Shown here piece by piece: positions 1 to 7,100 of a stretch of 10,754 nucleotides of DNA. Source of the stretch: Geobacter sp. UBA698 (GTDB taxonomy: Bacteria > Desulfobacterota > Desulfuromonadia > Geobacterales > Pseudopelobacteraceae). The notes under the pieces were generated by a model, which saw only the letters and a program-made list of their open reading frames with translations, searched no databases and had not been told where the DNA came from. Both the position numbers and the translations under genes were made by a program. Every line of letters starts with the position of its first letter. The stretch's first letter is position 1. Location: assembly GCA_002298925.1 (NCBI GenBank), contig DBMM01000093.1:1-10754 (forward strand), written 5' to 3'.

Positions 1-939
1 GAACCGAGGATGAAGAAGGAAGAGTTCGAGCAGGACCTGAAGAAGGACAAGCATACCTGGAAGAACCAGAAGCGGATTCAGGTCGCCTCAGCCGGTTCAT
101 TGGCCGGCCTTCTCACCTCCAGCAGCTTCAACGCGATCACCCCACCAACTGCGGCCGACTTGGCCGAAACCGTCGATGTCCAGCTTACCCCCGAGATCCG
201 GGCCAAGGCTCTGGAACTGGGTAACAACCCGGTCAAGATTTACGAGTGGGTGCGGAATAACATCGAGTTCGTCCCCACCTGGGGCTCCATTCAGGGCGCC
301 CAGATGACCATGCTTACCAAGCAGGGTAACGCGTTTGACACTTCATCACTCCTTATTTCTATTTTACGAGCCGCTGGCATCTCCGCCCACTATGTAACGG
401 GGACAATTGAGCTGCCCATAGACAAGATCATGAGCTGGGCCGGGGGCTTTACCGATCCGCAAGCGGCATTGACCTTCTTTGCTAGTGGTGGTGTGCCGAT
501 CAGAAGCGGCATATCCGGAGGCAAGTTCACAAAGGCTCAGATGGAGCACGCATGGGTAGAGGCATATGTTCCGTATGGAAACTATCGTGGCACGATGAGA
601 GACCAGAGCATCCCCACTTGGATACCACTTGATGCCTCCTTCAAGCAGTACAGCATTGTGTCAGGCTTCGACGTGACAGCGTCGGCCCCTTACAGCCAGG
701 ATGACTATCTGTCGCGTCCGAGCGACCAGAACTCCATGCACTATTACCAATCCCAAATCCAGTCCTATCTCGACACGACAATGCCTGATAAATCGATTAT
801 CGATGTCAAGGGAAGAAGGAAAATCGCCGAAGAAAAGTTCAAGTTCCTGCCGTCAAGCCTTCCTTACAAGACGATAGTTATTGCCAAAAAGGCCAGTGAT
901 ATTGCCGCAGACTCAAGAGCCAAGGTCAATTCCGCATGA
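1..939 (+). CDS. Transglutaminase-like protein, Cys-less, N-terminus outside window (partial/broken)
   Basis: The frame is open from base 1, so the ATG at 10 is probably internal: it has no spaced Shine-Dalgarno and no convincing signal peptide follows. Numbering from that ATG, a Lys/Glu-rich helix (about 1-22) precedes a transglutaminase-core-like domain (about 55-215). The segments are PVKIYEWVRNNIE (74-86), GNAFDTSSLL (106-115) leading into LRAAGIS, EHAWVEAYVPYG (179-190) and WIPLDASF (204-211). His180 and Asp208 fit the second and third catalytic positions. Aligning the GxCxD...LLRxxG core puts Ala108 at the nucleophile position, and the visible protein contains no cysteine at all, so classic transglutaminase or protease activity is unlikely; a binding or structural role is inferred. 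The stop overlaps the next ORF by four bases. Related proteins as I remember them continue straight into the region encoded by that ORF, so this is probably the front part of a frameshifted gene. Confidence 0.8.
   Translation, partial: EPRMKKEEFEQDLKKDKHTWKNQKRIQVASAGSLAGLLTSSSFNAITPPTAADLAETVDVQLTPEIRAKALELGNNPVKIYEWVRNNIEFVPTWGSIQGAQMTMLTKQGNAFDTSSLLISILRAAGISAHYVTGTIELPIDKIMSWAGGFTDPQAALTFFASGGVPIRSGISGGKFTKAQMEHAWVEAYVPYGNYRGTMRDQSIPTWIPLDASFKQYSIVSGFDVTASAPYSQDDYLSRPSDQNSMHYYQSQIQSYLDTTMPDKSIIDVKGRRKIAEEKFKFLPSSLPYKTIVIAKKASDIAADSRAKVNSA
900..939 (+). other. Probable -1 frameshift/indel junction joining two ORFs
   Basis: The upstream frame ends at TGA 937-939, while the downstream frame is open from base 900 (a TGA at 897-899 closes it before that). 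Reading frame 1 up to the Val codon at 925-927 and then the other frame (Gln-Phe-Arg-Met-Asn) gives a continuous, plausible protein. One missing base in the run at about 927, for example a second C, would restore a single ORF. Deletion, sequencing error and coupled reinitiation at ATG 936 all remain possible. Confidence 0.6.
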
Positions 940-2546
940 ACTCCAGTGACGAACTGTCATATGCCACCTACTCCGCCACGGCACCGGAACTGATTGGCAA
1001 GCGGGTTACCCTGTCTTATCGTCCGGCAACGCCAGGCGACGAAACACTCGTTGCATCTTACGGTGGTTTTATGTTCAACGTTCCGGCCTATATGCTCCAG
1101 GTTAAACCGGAGCTTAGGGTTGAAGGGAATGTTGTGCTTACCGGTGAACATACGACTCTCGGTAATGAACAGTCCTTGACAATGGAATTCAACAATCCAG
1201 GTGGGACGGGAGAAGTTACGCAAAAGAAACTGGTTGCGGGGGGATATTACGCGCTCGGGCTGGATCTGGCCGGAATCAACGAAGGCTCTCTTGGAAAAAG
1301 AAATGGGACACTTCGGGATAATATTGCCACTCTGACGCCCGAAGCATTTAGTAACGACGACTTGATTGGGGAGCATCTTCACCTCCTCGCAATGACCTAC
1401 TTCTTCGCAAACGATAAGCTTTATTCTTCAGGTGCCAAGCTGTACAACGTGGCACAGACTAGGTCGTTATCGGGAGGCTTTGTTTCAATTATCCCTACCG
1501 TTTCCTACATTTTTTCTATTCCGCATATGGTAACTCCTTCTGGCATGGAGATGGATATCAGGATGGAAAGAATCACTGTTGTGGCGCGGGATGGCAACCT
1601 TAAAGCGGAAAAATCCTTCATGGATATGGCCGGGTTGGTAAGTTCATTTAACGAGCATTATATGTTCGAAGCTATCGACGGGTTTTCGGCGGTCTCGGCT
1701 GTGAAGGTGCTACAGACTGCAGCTCAGAATGGTATCGCCATTTACAAGATCAACGCGGATAATATCGAACAAATAGTGCCGCTTTTGCAGGTTCGACAGG
1801 AAGTTGTCGCGGATATAAAGAATTCGGTTAATGCAGGAAAAGAAATCACGATTCCTCAGAAAAATATTCAGATTAATGACTGGAGCGGACTGGGATACAT
1901 CGTAAAAGACCCGATGACCGGTTCAGGTGCCTATATGATTTCTGGCGGGTTAGCAGGCGGTGGGACTGCCAACAAAAATGATGGTTATCAAATAGTAGAG
2001 CTTTATAAAGGTGCTTATGGATGGATAAAAGATCGGCTTGATCCACAAACAAGAAATGTCATAGTGACTTCTGCTAATCTTGCAATTGGTGACGAAATTG
2101 TAGGAGCAGCTGAAGAAAAAGTAGACAATGCAACCTATGATGAAATAGGTAGATGCTCGGGTTTAGTTATTTATTCTTATAAATCAGCAGGAATAAACTT
2201 ACGAACAATTGCAAAAAACCTTGGTTTTGGTGACCCTGGGAATGTAAGTGAAATGTACGCTTTAGTAAGGAGTAGACCAGAATTTTGGGTTGGTTCCGGC
2301 GAACCTCTGATGGGTGATATTATTTTTTTTAAAAATACATATCAACGGCCTGAAAGTATGAAAAGGCCAGGTGATGATAATGTAAGTCATGTTGGTATTG
2401 TCAGTGGGGTTGGAGGTGGGAAAGTTATTAGTGTAATACACGCAGCAAATTCTAAGAGAGATGTTGTTGAAGATCAATTCCCTTCAGGGATTATTTCTAA
2501 TTCATATTGGGGTCCAAAATTATTGGGTCTCGGGAGGCCAAGATGA
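936..2546 (+). CDS. Transglutaminase-associated region with C-terminal NlpC/P60-like peptidase domain
   Basis: A protein of 536 residues with no signal peptide at the ATG, which only partly fits a self-standing secreted protein and supports a split gene. Residues about 1-343 (KRVTLSYRPATPGDE at 22-36, AGGYYALGLDL at 101-111, DWSGLGYIV at 315-323, AYMISGGLAGGG at 332-343) resemble the conserved segment that, as I remember, follows the transglutaminase-like domain in Geobacter-type giants. After the GGLAGGG motif, sequence type and base composition change. Residues about 397-510 fit NlpC/P60 cysteine peptidases: Cys407 in GRCSG (family: DCSG), GDIIFF (460-465; family: GDLVFF), His485 in SHVGI and a candidate third residue His502 in IHAAN. 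That fold cleaves peptidoglycan peptides or acts as an amidase. The gene overlaps the next by ATGA. Inference: a toxin-like or wall-remodelling tip on a conserved carrier; an enzyme for normal wall turnover is an alternative. Confidence 0.75.
   Translation: MNSSDELSYATYSATAPELIGKRVTLSYRPATPGDETLVASYGGFMFNVPAYMLQVKPELRVEGNVVLTGEHTTLGNEQSLTMEFNNPGGTGEVTQKKLVAGGYYALGLDLAGINEGSLGKRNGTLRDNIATLTPEAFSNDDLIGEHLHLLAMTYFFANDKLYSSGAKLYNVAQTRSLSGGFVSIIPTVSYIFSIPHMVTPSGMEMDIRMERITVVARDGNLKAEKSFMDMAGLVSSFNEHYMFEAIDGFSAVSAVKVLQTAAQNGIAIYKINADNIEQIVPLLQVRQEVVADIKNSVNAGKEITIPQKNIQINDWSGLGYIVKDPMTGSGAYMISGGLAGGGTANKNDGYQIVELYKGAYGWIKDRLDPQTRNVIVTSANLAIGDEIVGAAEEKVDNATYDEIGRCSGLVIYSYKSAGINLRTIAKNLGFGDPGNVSEMYALVRSRPEFWVGSGEPLMGDIIFFKNTYQRPESMKRPGDDNVSHVGIVSGVGGGKVISVIHAANSKRDVVEDQFPSGIISNSYWGPKLLGLGRPR
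2532..2537 (+). promoter_or_regulatory. Ribosome binding site for the propeller gene
   Basis: GGGAGG lies five bases upstream of ATG 2543, inside the last codons of the preceding gene. It selects ATG 2543 over the in-frame ATG at 2507, because the protein from 2543 opens directly with a signal peptide. Confidence 0.75.
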
Positions 2547-3553
2547 GAGCATATATAACAATGTTGTTAAGTCTTATTATTATCTTCTGCTCAGTCCCAG
2601 TAAAAGGAGAGAACAGTCTAAATGTGAATGTTTTAGTTGCTGCCAATTGGGGTAGCAAAGAAGGTGAATTCGGCATGGAGAAAGAGGGGAAAACTGAACT
2701 TGGTTACGCATTGGATTTTATTGTTGTTAAGGATAAAATTTATATTCTCGACTCTATTAATAACAGAATACAGATATTTGATCTAAACGGAAAATTTGTA
2801 ACCCTAATAAAACTAAAGACAAATTGGCAGGATTTTGGGTTGCCATGGGACTTTGTCTTATTTCAAGAACATTTCTATATGCTAATAGGAAAGGCACCAT
2901 ATTATAGTCCAACAGGTATCAAGGAAATTCACAAGTTTTCATATGACGGCAAATTTATCAAGTCATTCGGCAACGGATTGATATCCAATAACAAAGAGGA
3001 ATATTTCAACAATATTATATCTGATGCGCAGAAGGGATATGTTTTAGGTGGATTAGGATCAGCCAAAGTTGTTGCGTTTGATGCTGAAGGTAATATAAAA
3101 GACACTTTATTAAGCGCAAAAAAAGGAGAACTTATAGAATTAATGGGGATAAGTTCTAATGGCAACCCGGTTGTAACGACAAGTAAATCAGAAGGAAAAA
3201 TCAGACATACCTTGCTTATCAATGCCAAAAGCAAAATAATAGAGAAAGATATCCATGGTAGGTTTACTTTGGTAGACGAAAAAGGGAACTTTATTGATGT
3301 CCATACTGTAAGTGGTTCTAAACGGAAGAAGACCATCATGACAACCACTGTAGATATTTTTAATAGCATTGAAAATAAATCAGAAAAGATCGAGCTTAAA
3401 GGGGATATTAAAGTTTCAAAGAATGGCAAAGACAGGATTTATAGATATAACGGTAACTTTTACGAGAGATCTCGAATTGATTCAGAAGGAAATGTCTATC
3501 ACTTAATTGCTCTGGAAGATGGAGTGGTTTTGAGGAAATTAACCCTGAAATAA
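2543..3553 (+). CDS. Secreted NHL-like six-bladed beta-propeller protein
   Basis: A protein of 336 residues. The start at 2543 is preferred over an in-frame ATG 36 bases upstream because it follows GGGAGG at good spacing, forms an ATGA overlap with the upstream stop and exposes a signal peptide (MRAYITMLLSLIIIFCSVPV, likely cut after about residue 22). Cys16 lacks a good lipobox, so signal peptidase I is more likely. The mature part shows about six propeller-like repeats: DKIYILDSINNRIQIFDLNG (64-83) is a typical NHL blade. Others end in KFSYDGKFIKSFG (131-143), VVAFDAEGNIKD (176-187), LLINAKSKIIEKD (224-236), TVDIFNSIENKSEKIEL (269-285) and RIDSEGNVYHLIALEDG (311-327). No enzyme residues are recognised. 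NHL propellers usually bind proteins or ligands. Position and tight coupling to the NlpC/P60-bearing gene suggest a periplasmic partner or immunity protein; this is inference. Confidence 0.75.
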   Translation: MRAYITMLLSLIIIFCSVPVKGENSLNVNVLVAANWGSKEGEFGMEKEGKTELGYALDFIVVKDKIYILDSINNRIQIFDLNGKFVTLIKLKTNWQDFGLPWDFVLFQEHFYMLIGKAPYYSPTGIKEIHKFSYDGKFIKSFGNGLISNNKEEYFNNIISDAQKGYVLGGLGSAKVVAFDAEGNIKDTLLSAKKGELIELMGISSNGNPVVTTSKSEGKIRHTLLINAKSKIIEKDIHGRFTLVDEKGNFIDVHTVSGSKRKKTIMTTTVDIFNSIENKSEKIELKGDIKVSKNGKDRIYRYNGNFYERSRIDSEGNVYHLIALEDGVVLRKLTLK

Positions 3554-3566
3554 GACCAAAAACTTT

Positions 3567-3571
3567 CGGAG
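3567..3571 (+). promoter_or_regulatory. Ribosome binding site for the giant surface-protein gene
   Basis: CGGAG sits seven bases before ATG 3579, in a 25-base gap after the previous stop. The gap has no visible promoter or terminator hairpin, so the gene is probably cotranscribed with those upstream. Confidence 0.6.
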
Positions 3572-3578
3572 TATCAAC

Positions 3579-4127
3579 ATGAAAATTCGTGCATTTTGTA
3601 TTGCTATCCTTCTTATTGTAACAATACCGATGCCGTCCTACGCCCAGAACATTAGCATAAACGGCGGGTTGAATTGGCTATTGTCTAATCAAAATATGAA
3701 TGGTCTGTGGGGAATAAACGCCTATACGTCCGTTGTTGATACTACTGAAGTGATTAATGCCGAGATAATTTTCGGCAATGATGCCAGCATACAGAATGCA
3801 GCTACATGGCTCACAGCTCAAGAGATTGCTACAATTGATGAGTTATCACGAAAAGTGCGGTCATTGGCTTCTGTCGGCACTGACACAAGTCCCTTGATAG
3901 GCACCCTCATCGATGCAAGAAATTCAGAAAGCGGGTGGGGCTACAGATCAGGTTATTCCAGTACCTCCCTCGACACTGCCTTAGCCCTCCAAGCCCTCAA
4001 GGCCGCAAACTACACAAATCAAACCGTCAATTTCAGCGCAATATCTTACCTCCTCTCCACCCAGAACCCCGACGGAGGCTGGGGCTTTACCCAAGATGAC
4101 TACAGCAACGTCTTTGTCACCGCCTAA
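3579..4127 (+). CDS. N-terminal fragment of giant exported protein: signal peptide plus alpha/alpha-toroid repeats, ended by an in-frame TAA
   Basis: A product of 182 residues opening with a clear signal peptide (MKIRAFCIAILLIVTIPMPS, then YA; cleavage after Ala22). Squalene-cyclase/prenyltransferase-type toroid repeats follow: LNWLLSNQNMNGLWG (31-45), SGWGYRSGYSSTSLDTALAL (118-137) and ISYLLSTQNPDGGWGF (155-170). The TAA at 4125-4127 falls in the middle of a repeat. Directly after it, in the same frame, come VVSALAQY and two more toroid repeats, so this is not a natural C-terminus. A 160-residue mature product would be an incomplete toroid. As in other surface proteins, the repeats are probably a binding or scaffold fold and not a terpene cyclase; no DxDD-type cyclase motif is seen. 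Best read as the 5' part of a 3579-10754+ gene. Confidence 0.8.
   Translation: MKIRAFCIAILLIVTIPMPSYAQNISINGGLNWLLSNQNMNGLWGINAYTSVVDTTEVINAEIIFGNDASIQNAATWLTAQEIATIDELSRKVRSLASVGTDTSPLIGTLIDARNSESGWGYRSGYSSTSLDTALALQALKAANYTNQTVNFSAISYLLSTQNPDGGWGFTQDDYSNVFVTA
4125..4127 (+). other. In-frame premature stop (TAA) inside a giant reading frame
   Basis: This is the only stop in the frame between 3579 and 10754. The repeat reads Val-Thr-Ala-stop-Val-Val-Ser-Ala, and TAA is one transition away from CAA (Gln). TAA excludes selenocysteine (UGA) and pyrrolysine (UAG) decoding. Confidence 0.9.
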
Positions 4128-4166
4128 GTCGTATCGGCCCTTGCTCAATACAAAACCATCTATCTG

Positions 4167-7100
4167 ATGAACCCGCAGCTTGCATCCGCATTGACTTTTC
4201 TTTTGTCCAAGCAAAACCCTGACGACGGCTTCGGCGCGGGATCATCAACCGTCTACGAAACAGCTCTGGCCTTCATCGCTCTCATCGAAAGCGGGCAAAC
4301 ACAAGGTTTGCCCCTGCAAAACGCCATCACCTACCTCACAACAACCCAACTCCCCAACGGCAGCTGGAACGATGACCCGTACTCCACGGCTCTTGCTCTG
4401 CGGGCGCTGTCATTCGTGAAGCCCGACCTTGCCATAACTGCAACCGATATCGCAGTCACCCCATCAGCCCCTTCCGCCGGTGAGAGCATCGCTGTTACCG
4501 CCACTATCCGCAATACCGGCCTTGAAGCTGCCGGAAATGTTATCGTCCGCCTGCTGGATAACGGAGTAACCTTTGGAGAACAGACCATTACCGCCATTGC
4601 CCCCGGCGGGAGCGGACAGACAGTCTTCGCCATATCCCCGCTTACCCCGGTTGGCGAACATATCCTGACTATTGCCGTTGATCCGGGCAATACCATTGTC
4701 GAAATCAGCAAGGCCAACAACAGCGCCACAACCCGCATCTGGGCCAGGGCTCCGGCCGACCTGGTGGTGCAGCCCGAATACCTGACCATTACCCCGGCCT
4801 ATCCCAAACCGGGCGAGGCCATTACCCTGGCTGCGGCCATCGCCAACATGGGAGAGAGCGACGCAGGCGCCTTCACGGCCGACCTGTACGACGGCGACCC
4901 GAACAACGGCGGCACCAAGCTTGGTTCCTTCTCCAACCCCGGTATTGTCGCCGGACAATTGGGCAACGGCAGCATCAGCTTCAGCCTGGCCGCGGCCGGC
5001 AACCATACCCTCACCCTGGTCGTCGATCCACAGCACGCCATACCTGAACTTTCCACCACCAACAACACCGCCCAGAAGGCAGTAACCGTCAATGCTACGG
5101 GCGGCACCGGCTTCATCGACCTGACCATCCCCATGAACGGCCTGCACATAGCTCCCCAGCGCCCCCATGCCGGTGAGAGCGTCACCGTCACACTTCTGGC
5201 CGAAAACCTGGGCACCGAAGTTGCCAGCGCCGATGTGCAACTGTTCGACGGAAATCCCGTTGCCGGTGGAGTCCTGCTCTACAAATCCAGCGTCAGCCTC
5301 AATGCCGGCGAAAGCCGCACCCTTACCGTGCCCTGGCAGATACCGTCCGGTGTGCGCACCCTGCATGCCTGGATCGACCGGGCCAATGTCGTTGCCGAGC
5401 GTGACGAAACCAACAACAGTCAAGCACTTGCCGTCATGGCCGACATGGTGGATATCGAAGTCTCGGCCTCCGACATCAGCATCACTCCGGAACACCCCAT
5501 GGATGGCGACCCGGCCACGGTCAAGGTGGTTATCCAGAACCGGGGTATCGCACCCACTGGGGCATTCAACGTCAATCTCTACAACGGCGACCCGAATAGT
5601 GGCGGCACGCTGCTGCAAACCTTTGCAATAACAAATCTGGCCGGTGACGCCACCCAGGAGCTCAGCTATCCCTTCACCGCTGCCCGCGGTACCTACCGCT
5701 TCTACGCCGTCTGCGACCCGGAAAACAAAGTCGTGGAATTTCATGAGGACAACAACCTCGCCATCCGCTCCCTGCTCGTCAAAAGCTCAGCCGAGGCCAA
5801 GGGGCCGGACCTGGTGCCGCTGGAATTCGACCTCTCGGGAGTAACCACCGATCTCCAGAGCCTGCGCATCTCCGGCACCGCCACCGTGAAATTCCAGAAC
5901 AAGGGTGATGACAAAGTCTCCACGCCGTTCCGAATCACTGTCTTTGAGGATAGAGACGGAGATGGCCTCTATACCGAAGGCACCGACCTCGCGCTCGGTT
6001 ATTGGGACTACGCCACTGCCATGAATCCCAACATGGTCGGAATCGTCTCGATCAACCTCGCAGGCACGGTCACCTTCCGTGACGCCCCGATCTATGCCAT
6101 GCTGGACAGCGGCCAGGTTGTGTTCGAACAGAGCAAGACGAATAATACCATCCGCAAGGGTTCGGCATGCGAGAGTAGGCCTGCCAATCCGATTGAGCCG
6201 GTGCTCAGGTGGAAATGGGACACGACCAATGATTCGACATTCGGCAGAATAACCACAACACCCGTCATCATAAGCCTCAACGACGACAATGGTGACGGCA
6301 GGATAGACGACCATGATGCACCAGCTGTCTTGGTCAATACCTGGGTTGGCAATTACCAGACTTTGGAAGGAAAACTCTGGGCCTTTGACGGCAAAACAGG
6401 TGTACCGGTTATGAAGCGGTATGTCACAGGGCAGGCTCCCTATGAAGAGGCTTCCCCCGTCGTCGGCGACATCGATGGTGATGGCAAGCCGGATATAGTG
6501 ATCGAAAGAAGAAGTCAAGGGATTGGTTCCGGAATACTTGCCTTTGCCAATGATGGCACATTGAAATGGGATAACACCGCTCAAGTAAAAGCATGGAACC
6601 AGGCCAATCCGTTCTTTTATACTCGGGTAAGTGAATGGAATCTTCCAGTGCTTGCTGACCTGGACGGTGACGGTCACACAGAAATTATAGACGGTCCGAC
6701 GGTGTTCAACTCGGATGGATCCGTTCGCTGTTCGCCGGACTATCGGCTAAGAGGCGTAGGATCGACCAATGGCTTCGGGTATTCTGTCTCTGTGGCCGAT
6801 TTGGACTTAGATGGTAAACAGGAAATAATCGCCGGGTACACAGCCTACAATAATAATTGCACGATCAAGTGGTCCAACTCCTCACTACCTGACGGTCTTA
6901 CCGCTATTGGGAATCTGGATGACGACCAGTATCCGGAAATCGTGCTTATGAGTTCGGCTGCGCCACTTGGATCACGAGTGTACCTCTTGGACCATAACGG
7001 TAATATCAAGTGGGGTCCCGTAATTATCAGTCAAATTGAAGGTATTTCGGGTTCAGGATATAGTAGTCATCCAGTAATTGCTGATTTCGACGGGGATGGG

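Larger units (their letters stand above)
1965..3950 (+). other. Low-GC island covering the NlpC/P60 tip, the propeller gene and the 5' end of the giant gene
   Basis: Composition falls sharply just after the GGLAGGG codons and recovers at about 3950 inside the next gene. Hand counts of single 60-base lines: 34/60 G+C at 481-540, 20/60 at 3001-3060, 39/60 at 8461-8520. Codons inside the island favour A/T at third positions, unlike the flanks. Suggests acquired or exchanged DNA. The boundaries are judged by eye, and no repeats or integrase mark them. Confidence 0.65.

Noticed and set aside
884..892. A5 run as a programmed -1 frameshift site joining the first two ORFs
   Set aside because: A -1 slip there runs into TGA at 897-899 two codons later, so the frame change must lie after base 899, where no slippery heptamer is seen.
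2323..2335. T8-A5 homopolymer tract as a phase-variation switch in the peptidase domain
   Set aside because: It encodes the conserved Phe-Phe-Lys of GDIIFFKN in AT-rich DNA, and the frame is intact; coding explains it.
3554..3578. Promoter or terminator between the propeller gene and the giant gene
   Set aside because: The 25-base gap holds only an RBS; no hairpin or promoter boxes fit.
4167..4169. ATG as a true start of a separate downstream gene
   Set aside because: No Shine-Dalgarno upstream, no signal peptide, and it would begin inside a toroid repeat; retained only as the first formal start after the TAA.
3648..4416. Active squalene-hopene cyclase or prenyltransferase
   Set aside because: Only the structural QNPDGGWG-type repeats are present; the length is too short and no DxDD catalytic motif is seen, and the protein is exported and fused to CARDB domains.
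4464..5744. Long minus-strand open frame of 426 codons
   Set aside because: It lies opposite the continuous CARDB-coding frame, is Gly/Val/Asp-rich like an antisense shadow of GC-rich codons and has no recognisable domain.
5787..6677. Minus-strand open frame of 296 codons
   Set aside because: It is antisense to the CARDB/propeller frame with clear plus-strand motifs; no RBS or family signal.
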